Source: Nocardioides sp. W7 (GTDB lineage: Bacteria; Actinomycetota; Actinomycetes; Propionibacteriales; Nocardioidaceae). Taken from it: 64,000 nucleotides of DNA. Made by a program: the position numbers and the translations under genes. Under the pieces are notes generated by a model. That model was given only the letters and a program-made list of their open reading frames with translations, made no database searches and was not told where the DNA came from. Numbering within the stretch: position 1 is the first letter of the stretch; every line of letters starts with the position of its first letter. Positions 36,310 through 43,495 of this stretch are shown here, piece after piece. Location of the stretch: assembly GCF_022919075.1 (NCBI RefSeq), contig NZ_CP095078.1, positions 4,464,001 to 4,528,000 on the forward strand, read 5' to 3'.

Positions 36310-37259
36310 GTGATGTCTCCCAGCCGGTCGAGGCGCCTGCGCGAGGCGAAGAGGACGGCGAGCATGACGACCATCAAGGTGGTGGCGATCGCCGCGCCGA
36401 ACGGATAGTTGCCGGTCGAGAGGAACTGGTCGGCCTCGACGTTGCCGATCATCAGCGTCTTGGAGCCGCCGAGGATGGCCGGGATGGTGTACTCCCCCAT
36501 CGCCGGGATGCCGACGAGCAGGACGCCGGCGATGCTGCCGGGCATGGCCAGCTTGACGGTGATCTTCCAGAAGGTGCGCCGCCTGCTCAGCCCCATGTCG
36601 GCCGCGGCCTCCTCGAGCGCCGGGTCGATGCGGTCGAGCGCCATGAACATCGGCAGCACCATCAGCGGCAGGTAGCCCGCGACCATGCCGATGCCGATCG
36701 CGAAGGTCGAGTAGCCGAGCTGGGTGCCGTCGGGGACCAGGCCCAGGGCCGCGGCGAGCTCGGAGATCGCACCGGTCGGCGAGAGCAGCTCCACCCAGGC
36801 GTAGGTCCGGACCACGAAGCTGATCCAGTACGGCACGATGACCGCGAGCAGGAGCAGCGCCTTGCGGCGGCCGGTCGCCCGGGCGATCGTGAGCGCGACC
36901 GGGAAGCCGAGCACCACGCAGGCCAGGGTCATCGCGACCGTCATCGTGAGCGAGCGGACCACGGCGCCGACGTACGTGCCGCCGAACATCTCGCGGTAGT
37001 TGTCGAGCGAGAATCCCGGCCGCACCTCGAAGGTCAGCAGGTCGAACTCCGAGACGCTGTAGACCGCGAGCAGCACCAGGGGTGCGACGAAGAAGGCCAC
37101 GACGTACGCCGTCATCGGCGCCGCGAGCAGGATCCCCGCCCAGCGACGGCGTCGGCGCAGGGAGTCGTCGCTGCCCGGCCGTGGCGACCGCGGCCCGGAG
37201 GTGCCCCCGTCCCGGTGCACCGAGGCACCGGGACGCGGGGCGGACGGAGCCTGGGTCAT
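36306..37259 (-). CDS. ABC transporter permease, PotB-like
   Basis: This is a 317-aa membrane permease. About 40 Arg/Pro-rich hydrophilic residues precede six membrane helices, and the EAA loop reads EEAAADMGLSRRRTFWKITVKLAMPGSIAGV. The ATG at 37259 shares one base with the stop of the binding-protein gene (TGATG). Together with the PotC-like protein it forms the channel of a polyamine-type importer. Confidence 0.93.
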   Translation of the reverse strand: MTQAPSAPRPGASVHRDGGTSGPRSPRPGSDDSLRRRRRWAGILLAAPMTAYVVAFFVAPLVLLAVYSVSEFDLLTFEVRPGFSLDNYREMFGGTYVGAVVRSLTMTVAMTLACVVLGFPVALTIARATGRRKALLLLAVIVPYWISFVVRTYAWVELLSPTGAISELAAALGLVPDGTQLGYSTFAIGIGMVAGYLPLMVLPMFMALDRIDPALEEAAADMGLSRRRTFWKITVKLAMPGSIAGVLLVGIPAMGEYTIPAILGGSKTLMIGNVEADQFLSTGNYPFGAAIATTLMVVMLAVLFASRRRLDRLGDIT

Positions 37260-38311
37260 CAGGAAGCCTTGATCCGGTTCCACATCTTGGCCCGGATCTC
37301 GGTGTCCTCGGCGGAGAGGAACTGCTCGGCCACGAACGGCGAGTCGGGGTTCTGCTGCAGGGCGGGGTTGGTGAGGATCGACTCGTCGATGAACTCCTCG
37401 GCGGCTGGCATCAGGTACGACGACCCGGTGTTGTTGATCAGCCCGGCGTAGGTCTCCGGCTCGAGGCGGGAGTCGAGGAACGCCAAAGCCTCCTCGACGT
37501 GCTCGCTGCCGGGGAGCACCGCGACGCCCTCGATGTAGCCGGGGGTGCCCTCGGACGGGGAGACCCAGCCGATCGAGTCGTCCTCGGCGCCGGCGAACTC
37601 GTAGTCGTAGCCCACCGCGATCAGGGCCGAGCCGTCGATGACCGACTTGGCCCGGCCGTCGCCCTGGAAGGCGAGCAGGTCCGGCTTGAGGTCCTTGACC
37701 TTCTCCTCGGCCTCGGCGAGCTCACCCTCGTCGGTGGTGTTGATGTCGTAGCCGAGAGCGAGCAGGGCGATCGCCTGCACGTCGAGGTCGTAGTCCGGGA
37801 GCACGATCTTGCCGGACCACTGCTCGGCGTCGTCGAAGAGCTCCTGCCACGAGGCCGGCGGGTTCGCGACCTTCTCCTTGTCGTAGATGATCCCGACCTT
37901 GCCGAGGTCGGTCGGGATGCCCCACGGGAACTGCTCGAGGTACTCCTCGGGGATGTTCTCGAGGTTCGGGACCGAGGCGGGGTCGAAGTCCGCGAGCAGC
38001 TTGCCGGCTTCCAGACGGGCGGCCGTGGCGTTGCCGACCGCGACCAGGTCGTAGGCGCCCTTGTCCTTGGCCAGCTGCGCGGCCAGGGCCGACGAGCCGC
38101 CCTCGGGCAGGGCGTACTGCTTGATCTTGATCCCGGGGTTGGCCTTCTCGAAGTCCGCGATCTCCGTCTTGCCGACCCAGTCGCCGTAGTTGAGGAACTT
38201 CAGCGTCACGGTGTCGGAGTCGTCAGACCCTCCCCCGCACGCCGCAAGCGAGGCCACGAGGACCACACTTGCACTCGCCGTGGACAGTGCCCGCCATGAT
38301 CTGCGACGCAT
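37259..38311 (-). CDS. ABC transporter substrate-binding lipoprotein, PotD-like
   Basis: This is a 350-aa receptor with signal peptide and lipobox LAAC (Cys 25), then FLNYGDWVGKTEIADFEKANPGIKIK and WGIPTDLGKVGIIYDKEKV, as in PotD/family-1 binding proteins. It leads the leftward catabolic operon of 11 genes. Two palindromes lie in its promoter region (38327-38356), and the gene is divergent from an IclR regulator. The ligand may be a polyamine or another cationic nitrogen compound. Confidence 0.93.
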   Translation of the reverse strand: MRRRSWRALSTASASVVLVASLAACGGGSDDSDTVTLKFLNYGDWVGKTEIADFEKANPGIKIKQYALPEGGSSALAAQLAKDKGAYDLVAVGNATAARLEAGKLLADFDPASVPNLENIPEEYLEQFPWGIPTDLGKVGIIYDKEKVANPPASWQELFDDAEQWSGKIVLPDYDLDVQAIALLALGYDINTTDEGELAEAEEKVKDLKPDLLAFQGDGRAKSVIDGSALIAVGYDYEFAGAEDDSIGWVSPSEGTPGYIEGVAVLPGSEHVEEALAFLDSRLEPETYAGLINNTGSSYLMPAAEEFIDESILTNPALQQNPDSPFVAEQFLSAEDTEIRAKMWNRIKAS

Positions 38312-38326
38312 CGACCCTCTTCTCTT

Positions 38327-38356
38327 GTTGGCACTATGCCAACTACGGTTGCCGTA
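38327..38356. promoter_or_regulatory. Two abutting palindromes upstream of the importer operon
   Basis: GTTGGCA-CTA-TGCCAAC (38327-38343, perfect 7-3-7) is followed without a gap by TACGG-TTG-CCGTA (38344-38356, perfect 5-3-5). The first begins 15 bp upstream of the binding-protein start codon, so a bound IclR dimer would block the promoter or leader. Assignment to IclR is by position. Confidence 0.55.
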
Positions 38357-38409
38357 TGGACATGAGGAGTATGTCGGTGTCGGTATGGCCGCGCAATGAC
38401 GTAGTCGTT

Positions 38410-38431
38410 ACAAATTCGTTTCCAAATTTGT
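38410..38431. promoter_or_regulatory. AT-rich inverted repeat upstream of iclR-type gene
   Basis: ACAAATT (38410-38416) and AATTTGT (38425-38431) are perfect inverted arms with an 8-bp spacer in an unusually AT-rich stretch, just before the first possible IclR start (38434). It is likely the autoregulatory operator or core promoter of the rightward genes. Confidence 0.5.
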
Positions 38432-38433
38432 GA

Positions 38434-39276
38434 ATGGGCCAATTCTTGTTGCGGTCCATGCAACTGATGCCCGACGCTACTGCCATGCCACCGACACGGG
38501 ACACCAGCATCCGCCGGGGCCTGGAGGTCCTGATGACGCTCCAGACCCGCCGCGCCCGCGAGAACGGTGGACTCGGCGTCACCCAGATCGCCGAGGCCCT
38601 CGACATGGACAAGAGCCAGATCTCGCGCAGCCTGAAGGTGCTGGCGGAGTACGGCCTGGTCGACCGCGACCCCAAGACCCGGGCGTTCCGGCTGGGCTGG
38701 CGGATCTTCAGCATGGCGCAGGTCAGCGGCGACCAGCGGTTGCTGGAGTGCGCGGGCGAGGTCCTCGACGACCTCGTCGGCCAGCTGGATGAGTCCGTCT
38801 ACCTCTCCGTGCGCTCGGGCTTCGACGCCCTCACCGTCGCCGAGCGGACCGCCAACCACTCCATCCAGGCGATGCCCTCGCACTGGTCCCTGCACTCCAC
38901 CTCGGTGGGTCGGGTCCTGCTCACCGACCGGACCTCCGCCGAGATCCGGGACATGTACGCCGGCCAGCAGCTGAGCAGCGCCCGTAGCGGCGGCGTGCAG
39001 TCGGTCGACGGCCTGGTGGAGGCCGTCTCCCGCGCCCGCGACGACGGCTACGCGACGGTCGTGGACGAGTTCGAGGTAGGCCTGACGGCCGTCGGCGTCC
39101 CGGTGCGGGACTACCGCGGGATCATGGTCGCCGCGTTCGGCGTCTCGGGCCCGACCTTCCGACTCGAGCCGAAGATCGACCACGCCGTCACGAGCCTCAA
39201 GAAGGCCGCCGAGCAGCTGGAGGACCTCCTCGCGCTTCGTGACGGCGTCCGCTTCCCGTCGGGACGGGAGGCGTGA
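38434..39276 (+). CDS. IclR-family transcriptional regulator
   Basis: This is a 280-aa regulator. The N-terminal winged helix reads TSIRRGLEVLMTL...LGVTQIAEALDMDKSQISRSLKVLAEYGLVDRDPKTRAFRLG (about 24-88), and the C-terminal effector domain contains SVYLSVRSG, HSTSVGRVLLTD and VPVRDYRGIMVAAFGVSGPTFRL. Several ATGs (38434, 38458, 38467, 38485) precede the DNA-binding domain and none has a good ribosome site, so the start is unsure. It sits between the two arms of the catabolic cluster and probably senses a pathway intermediate. Confidence 0.9.
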   Translation: MGQFLLRSMQLMPDATAMPPTRDTSIRRGLEVLMTLQTRRARENGGLGVTQIAEALDMDKSQISRSLKVLAEYGLVDRDPKTRAFRLGWRIFSMAQVSGDQRLLECAGEVLDDLVGQLDESVYLSVRSGFDALTVAERTANHSIQAMPSHWSLHSTSVGRVLLTDRTSAEIRDMYAGQQLSSARSGGVQSVDGLVEAVSRARDDGYATVVDEFEVGLTAVGVPVRDYRGIMVAAFGVSGPTFRLEPKIDHAVTSLKKAAEQLEDLLALRDGVRFPSGREA

Positions 39277-40106
39277 CCGCGCCGGCGACCGTGGCCGTCG
39301 TACAGCTCGCACCCCGGCTGCTCGACCTCGACGCGAACGTCGAGCTGTCCGTGCACGCGATCGAGACCGCCCGGGAGCGCGGTGCCGACGTCATCGTCCT
39401 CCCCGAGCTGTGCCTCAGCGGCTACATGTTCGAGACCGCGGCCGAGGTGCGCTCGTGCGCGATCACGGCCGCTCACCCGGTCTTCGCCCGCTGGGCGGCG
39501 GCACTCGAGGGGGCGCCGGGGCTGGTCGTGGGGGGCTTCGCCGAGCGATCGGGTGCCGACGTCCACATCAGCGCAGCCCTGGTCGACGCGTCGGGCGTCC
39601 GGGCCGTCTACCGCAAGACGCACCTGTGGAACCGCGAGAAGCGCTTCTTCGCGCCGGGCACCGAGCTCCCACCGGTCCTGGACACGCCGTTCGGCCGGGT
39701 CAGCGTGCTGATCTGCTACGACCTGGAGTTTCCCGAGATGGCCCGCAGCGCGGCGCTGCGGGGAGCCGACCTGATCACCGTGCCGACGAACTGGGCGCTC
39801 GACCAGCGCCCGTACGGCGACGAGCCACCGCAGGTGATGCTGGCGCGCGCCGCGGCCCGCACCAACCATGTCTACGTCGCCTGCGCCGACCGGGCCGGGC
39901 GCGAGCGGGATCAGGACTTCACCGGCGGGTCCGCCATCATCGACACCGCCGGATGGGTGCTCAGCCTGCCTCGCGCCGACCAGATGGCGGTCGCCGAGCT
40001 GTCGCTGTCGACGGCCCGGGAGCGGCAGCTCTCGGGCGTGAACCATGTCTTCGCGGACCGACGCCCCGAGCTCTACACGGACATCGAGGTTCGCCAGGCC
40101 GGGTAG
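39273..40106 (+). CDS. Nitrilase-superfamily carbon-nitrogen hydrolase
   Basis: This is a 277-aa amidase-type member of the nitrilase superfamily. The Glu-Lys-Cys triad is visible in LPELCLSGY (Glu near 45), YRKTHLWNREK (Lys near 113) and LICYDLEFPE (Cys near 148). Such enzymes hydrolyse amides or N-carbamoyl groups. The GTG at 39273 overlaps the IclR stop (GTGA), so regulator and enzyme are coupled. Its stop codon lies inside the first unit of a 13-bp tandem repeat. Confidence 0.92.
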   Translation: MTAPATVAVVQLAPRLLDLDANVELSVHAIETARERGADVIVLPELCLSGYMFETAAEVRSCAITAAHPVFARWAAALEGAPGLVVGGFAERSGADVHISAALVDASGVRAVYRKTHLWNREKRFFAPGTELPPVLDTPFGRVSVLICYDLEFPEMARSAALRGADLITVPTNWALDQRPYGDEPPQVMLARAAARTNHVYVACADRAGRERDQDFTGGSAIIDTAGWVLSLPRADQMAVAELSLSTARERQLSGVNHVFADRRPELYTDIEVRQAG

Positions 40107-40149
40107 CGAGGCCGGGTAGCGAGGCCGGGTAGCGAGGCCGGGTAGCGAG
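40098..40149 (+). repeat. Four perfect tandem copies of a 13-bp unit
   Basis: GCCGGGTAGCGAG occurs four times head to tail without mismatch. The first copy supplies the last codons and TAG stop of the nitrilase gene, and each later copy carries the same TAG. It ends 26 bp before the HutD-like start. Perfect identity suggests recent slippage. Confidence 0.95.
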
Positions 40150-40175
40150 GCGAGTCCTGTGACACCCTCTGGCCC

Positions 40176-40757
40176 GTGAGCAGCATCCGGGTCCTTCCGG
40201 TCACCGAGCATCGACGCGCCCGGTGGCGCAACGGCCTCGGCTGGACCACGCAGATCCACGCCGAGCCGTCCGACCTGGACTGGAGTTGGCGACTGTCCCT
40301 TGCCGAGAGCGACGCGACTGCCGCCTTCTCATCGTTCCCGGAGGTCGACCGCGAGCTCATCCTGGTGAGCGGTTCCGGCCTTCGACTGACGTCCCCTGGG
40401 GCGGCTGCCGTCACCCTGCGCTCGGGACAGTCACACCGATTCGCGGGTGAGCAGGAGGTGGAAGGCGAACCGCTCGGCGGACCCACGCGTCAGCTCAACG
40501 TGATGTGGCGCCGCCAGGGCCTCTCCGCCGCCGTCACCCTGCACCACAGCCCCGAGTCCCTGACCCTCCCGGGAGACGCGGGCGCGCAGGTGGCCGTCCA
40601 CGCGATCGCCGGGGGCGCGGCGATCGAGGTCGTCGACGACACCGCCGAGCTCCATCAGGGCGAGACGGCCCTGGTCGACGGGCCGACCGGACCCGTCGTC
40701 ATTCGCCTCACCGGGGTGGGCGTGCTCGCCGTCGTACAGCTGAGCGCGACGAGGTAG
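40176..40757 (+). CDS. HutD/Ves-family protein
   Basis: This 193-aa cupin-like protein has RARWRNGLGWTTQIHAEPSDLDWSWRLSLAESDATAAFSSFPEVDRELILVSG, the diagnostic opening of the HutD family, which is often linked to histidine-utilisation genes and has no proven enzymatic role. Here it follows the nitrilase-type gene by 69 bp, and no hutHUI genes are present. The GTG at 40176 lacks a clear ribosome site. Its presence hints at an imidazole- or amide-like intermediate in the pathway. Confidence 0.85.
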   Translation: MSSIRVLPVTEHRRARWRNGLGWTTQIHAEPSDLDWSWRLSLAESDATAAFSSFPEVDRELILVSGSGLRLTSPGAAAVTLRSGQSHRFAGEQEVEGEPLGGPTRQLNVMWRRQGLSAAVTLHHSPESLTLPGDAGAQVAVHAIAGGAAIEVVDDTAELHQGETALVDGPTGPVVIRLTGVGVLAVVQLSATR

Positions 40758-40911
40758 GACGGCGAGACCGAGGGGCGGCGCCGATGCCCCCGGTCGGGTC
40801 ACCTCGGGCGGCCGGTGGGCAGACGGCATCGGGCCGAGCTGGAAACGAGCTCGTTACCCGACAGCCCTTCGCAGGACCCGTTTCCTCCGACATACTCGGC
40901 ATGTCGATAAA

Positions 40912-40930
40912 ACAACCAATGTTGTAAATA
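40912..40930. promoter_or_regulatory. Inverted repeat in the promoter of the small-subunit/amidase pair
   Basis: ACAAC-CAAT-GTTGT (40912-40925) is a perfect 5-4-5 repeat in an AT-rich patch 27 bp before the start at 40952. The 11-mer TGTTGTAAATA (40920-40930) also occurs on the minus strand at 32486-32496, at the alternative start of the MmgE/PrpD gene. It is a possible shared operator. Confidence 0.4.
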
Positions 40931-40951
40931 AGTCAACTGACGGAGGGGTCG

Positions 40952-41122
40952 ATGACCGAGGCTTCGGTGGCTGCTGCGAGCGCCCTCCTCGAAGAGGCGG
41001 GGATCGGAGTCTCGGCAGCGGAAGCGCGCCGCCTCGGGGAGGCGTACGTCGTCCTGAAGGACCGGACCCGGCAGCTCCAGGCTCTGACGGAGACCGAGCT
41101 CGAGGGTGAGTGCCGCTCATGA
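40952..41122 (+). CDS. AtzG/GatC-like small subunit (DUF4089-like)
   Basis: This 56-aa gene encodes MTEASVAAASALLEEAGIGV then SAAEARRLGEAYVVLKDRTR and a short tail. Size, helical amphipathic character and position directly before an amidase match AtzG-type (DUF4089) partners of AtzE amidohydrolases, which wrap the amidase as GatC wraps GatA. GGAGGGG lies 7 bases upstream of the ATG, and the stop overlaps the amidase ATG (ATGA). Family assignment rests on context and pattern, not on a search. Confidence 0.65.
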   Translation: MTEASVAAASALLEEAGIGVSAAEARRLGEAYVVLKDRTRQLQALTETELEGECRS

Positions 41123-42519
41123 CCATGCCCGTCACCCTGGTGGAGGCGGCCGCCGCGCTCGCGAGCGGCTCACTGACCTCGGTCGACCTGACCACGGCCG
41201 CGCTCGAGACCATCGACCGTCGCGACGCCGAGCTCGGCGCGTTCGTCACCGTCACGGCCGAGCCGGCACTGGCCGCCGCGCGCGCGGCCGACCGGGCCTT
41301 CGACGCGGGGGTCGTCCGAGGCCCGCTGCAGGGCATCCCGCTGGCCGTCAAGGACAACATCGCGACGCGCGACGCCCCGACGACCGCCAACAGCCGGGTC
41401 CTCGCCCCGGGATGGGGAGGCGGCGCCGACGCCACCTCGGTCGCACGTCTGCGAGCGGCGGGTGCGGTCCTGGTCGGCAAGGCGACCACCAGCGAGTTCG
41501 CCTGCGGGCTCCCAGACCCCGCTCTGGGCTTCCCGATCCCGCGCAACCCCTGGGATCCGCGCCTGACCCCCTCGGGATCGAGTGCCGGTACGGCGATCGC
41601 CGTCGCGACCGGGATGGCACTGGGCGGCCTGGGCACGGACACCGCCGGATCGGTCCGGGCGCCGGCGGCCGCGACCGGCATCACCGGTCTCAAGCCGACG
41701 TACGGCCTCGTCCCGACCCACGGCGTCGTCCCACTCGCACCGAGCCTGGACACCGTCGGACCCATGGCCCGCAGCAGCAGGGACTGCGCCCTGCTCCTCC
41801 AAGCGCTGGCCGGCCCGGACCGGACCGATCTCCGGGGCGCTGCCGTCCCCCACGACGGCCCCGTCCTCGACGGTGACCTGACCGGGCTGCGCGTCGGACT
41901 GCCCCGGCGCGGCTGGCTCGACGATCCCGCCGTCAGCACCGAGGTGGCCGCCGCCCTGGCCACCGTGGTCGACGAGCTCGCTGCCGCCGGAGCCGACCTC
42001 GTGGAGGTGACGGTCCCCCTGCGCTCGGAGGCATGGCACGCCAACAACCTCATCTGGCTGCACGAGGCGTTCGCGCTGCACCGCGCGGACCTGGCCACCC
42101 GCTGGTCGGACTACGGCGCCTCCACCCGCGAGACCCTCGCCCGGGGAGCGTTCGTCTCCGAGGGCGACTACGCCCGGGCCACGGTCGTCCGCGAGCTGTT
42201 CCGGCGAGCGGCGGCGGTGGTGTTCGAGGAGGTCGACGTGCTCCTCACGCCGTACTTCGTCGCTCCCCTGCCGCGCTGGGACGAGGAGGACATGGGCGGG
42301 CTGTTCTCCGGCACCGGGTTCAGCGGCCAGTGGAACCTCGCGGGCCTGCCGGCCATGTCACTCCCGTGCGGGGTGGGCGTCGACGGACTCCCGCTCTCCT
42401 GCCAACTCGTCGGCCGGGGCTTCGACGAGGCCACCCTGTTGCGGGTCGCCGACGCCTACCAGCGGCGAACGGGGTGGCATCGGCGTGTCCCGCCCGCCGG
42501 CGCGAGTACTCGCCACTGA
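41119..42519 (+). CDS. Amidase-signature enzyme (AtzE/GatA family)
   Basis: This is a 466-aa amidase with the Ser-cisSer-Lys triad: PLAVKDNIATRDAPTTANS (Lys near 76), TPSGSSAGTAIAVATG (cis-Ser near 155) and GTDTAGSVRAPAAATGITGLKPTYG (nucleophile Ser near 179). PMARSSRDCALLLQAL also matches the family. The ATG at 41119 overlaps the stop of the small-subunit gene, so a stable heteromer is likely, as in AtzE-AtzG. An upstream in-frame GTG at 41110 is less likely. It would hydrolyse a carboxamide or carbamoyl intermediate at the end of the pathway. Confidence 0.93.
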   Translation: MTMPVTLVEAAAALASGSLTSVDLTTAALETIDRRDAELGAFVTVTAEPALAAARAADRAFDAGVVRGPLQGIPLAVKDNIATRDAPTTANSRVLAPGWGGGADATSVARLRAAGAVLVGKATTSEFACGLPDPALGFPIPRNPWDPRLTPSGSSAGTAIAVATGMALGGLGTDTAGSVRAPAAATGITGLKPTYGLVPTHGVVPLAPSLDTVGPMARSSRDCALLLQALAGPDRTDLRGAAVPHDGPVLDGDLTGLRVGLPRRGWLDDPAVSTEVAAALATVVDELAAAGADLVEVTVPLRSEAWHANNLIWLHEAFALHRADLATRWSDYGASTRETLARGAFVSEGDYARATVVRELFRRAAAVVFEEVDVLLTPYFVAPLPRWDEEDMGGLFSGTGFSGQWNLAGLPAMSLPCGVGVDGLPLSCQLVGRGFDEATLLRVADAYQRRTGWHRRVPPAGASTRH

Positions 42520-42726
42520 CGGTGACTGTCGGGCAACCTTCGTCAGACTGACGCCGTGCCGCCGGCCACCGGTTCGCGCCGAGCGCCGCGGGCGACCCTC
42601 GAGCAGCGCGGCCAAGTTTCGGCGGCGAGGGCCCGAAGGCAGTTCGGATGCGCTGCGGCATCGGTTTGTTCCCGCAGGTCCGGGTGCGTCCAACCGCCGC
42701 AGTCCTCTGTCGCCTCCTGCTGACTC

Positions 42727-43407
42727 CTAGTCGTCGGTGGTGTCGATGGAGACATCGATTGCATACGCGTCGTGGTCAGAGATCCGACCGGTCCCGACGA
42801 AAGCGCGATGCCGGCCTACGGCATCGACCGTCCACGACTGCGGCACGGCGAGGTGATCGATGCTGAGCAGATCCTCGAGATGGTGGGGCTCCCAGGCGGT
42901 AGGCACCTGGAGCGAGAGGCGTTCGACTGCTGCCAACAAGTACCGCCTGCCCGCCATCGAGCCCGCCCATTCGCGGCCCGACAGGGCATGGTTCCAATCT
43001 CCGCCCCACACCGTCGGACGCACGCTTTCCACCGCCGCGACGGCCTCGGCGGTCTTCTCCGCGGTGGTACTACCGGTCCAGGGACCGTGGGTGCCACACG
43101 AGCGCCACGGGAGAACGGATGAACAGACCCGCAGACCCTCGATCACGACCATCGCTGAGGCGCCGTGGGGATCTGGCTCCGGCCGCATCGGCAGGCGGGA
43201 CGCTACGGCCGCCCACCGTCGCTCGGGCATCATCAACTGCTGCCCAAGGTGCACGTCGTATCCCGGGAGCTCGAAGCACTCAGAGACCTCGGTGAGCAAC
43301 ATGACGTCGCAATCCATGGAGTCGACCAGGTCTCGATGGCGAGCGTCCCAACGCCCCTCGAGATTCCAGGTTCCAATGCGCACGGGTGCAGTCTCGCGGG
43401 GTGCCAC
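42727..43407 (-). CDS. Endonuclease/exonuclease/phosphatase (EEP) family protein
   Basis: This 226-aa protein has EEP motifs: RIGTWNLEG (metal Asn), LLTEVSECF (Glu), GGDWNHALSGREW (Asp/Asn), LLSIDHLAVP and ISDHDAYAIDV (Asp-His). It may be a nuclease, phosphodiesterase or lipid phosphatase; the substrate is undefined. GTG at 43407 or the GTG eight codons later are both possible starts. It converges with the amidase gene; the 207-bp gap between them (42520-42726) shows no gene or clear terminator. Confidence 0.8.
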   Translation of the reverse strand: MAPRETAPVRIGTWNLEGRWDARHRDLVDSMDCDVMLLTEVSECFELPGYDVHLGQQLMMPERRWAAVASRLPMRPEPDPHGASAMVVIEGLRVCSSVLPWRSCGTHGPWTGSTTAEKTAEAVAAVESVRPTVWGGDWNHALSGREWAGSMAGRRYLLAAVERLSLQVPTAWEPHHLEDLLSIDHLAVPQSWTVDAVGRHRAFVGTGRISDHDAYAIDVSIDTTDD

Positions 43408-43495
43408 ATGTCGGGCGTCAGGCGCACCCGCCCCTCTACTCGGCTACTCCGTGATGCGCCCCATTCCGTAGCCGCCCATGACCCGCCACCCCGGC

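Noticed and set aside
40098..40149. Possible CRISPR array
   Set aside because: Units are 13 bp with no spacers; this is a simple tandem repeat. No repeat-spacer pattern or cas genes occur in the window.
40176..40757. Histidine utilisation (hut) operon
   Set aside because: Only a HutD-like gene is present; hutH, hutU, hutI and hutG/F are absent, so histidine breakdown cannot be claimed.
42520..42726. Small coding frames between the amidase and EEP genes
   Set aside because: Open frames on both strands lack ribosome sites and protein-like composition.
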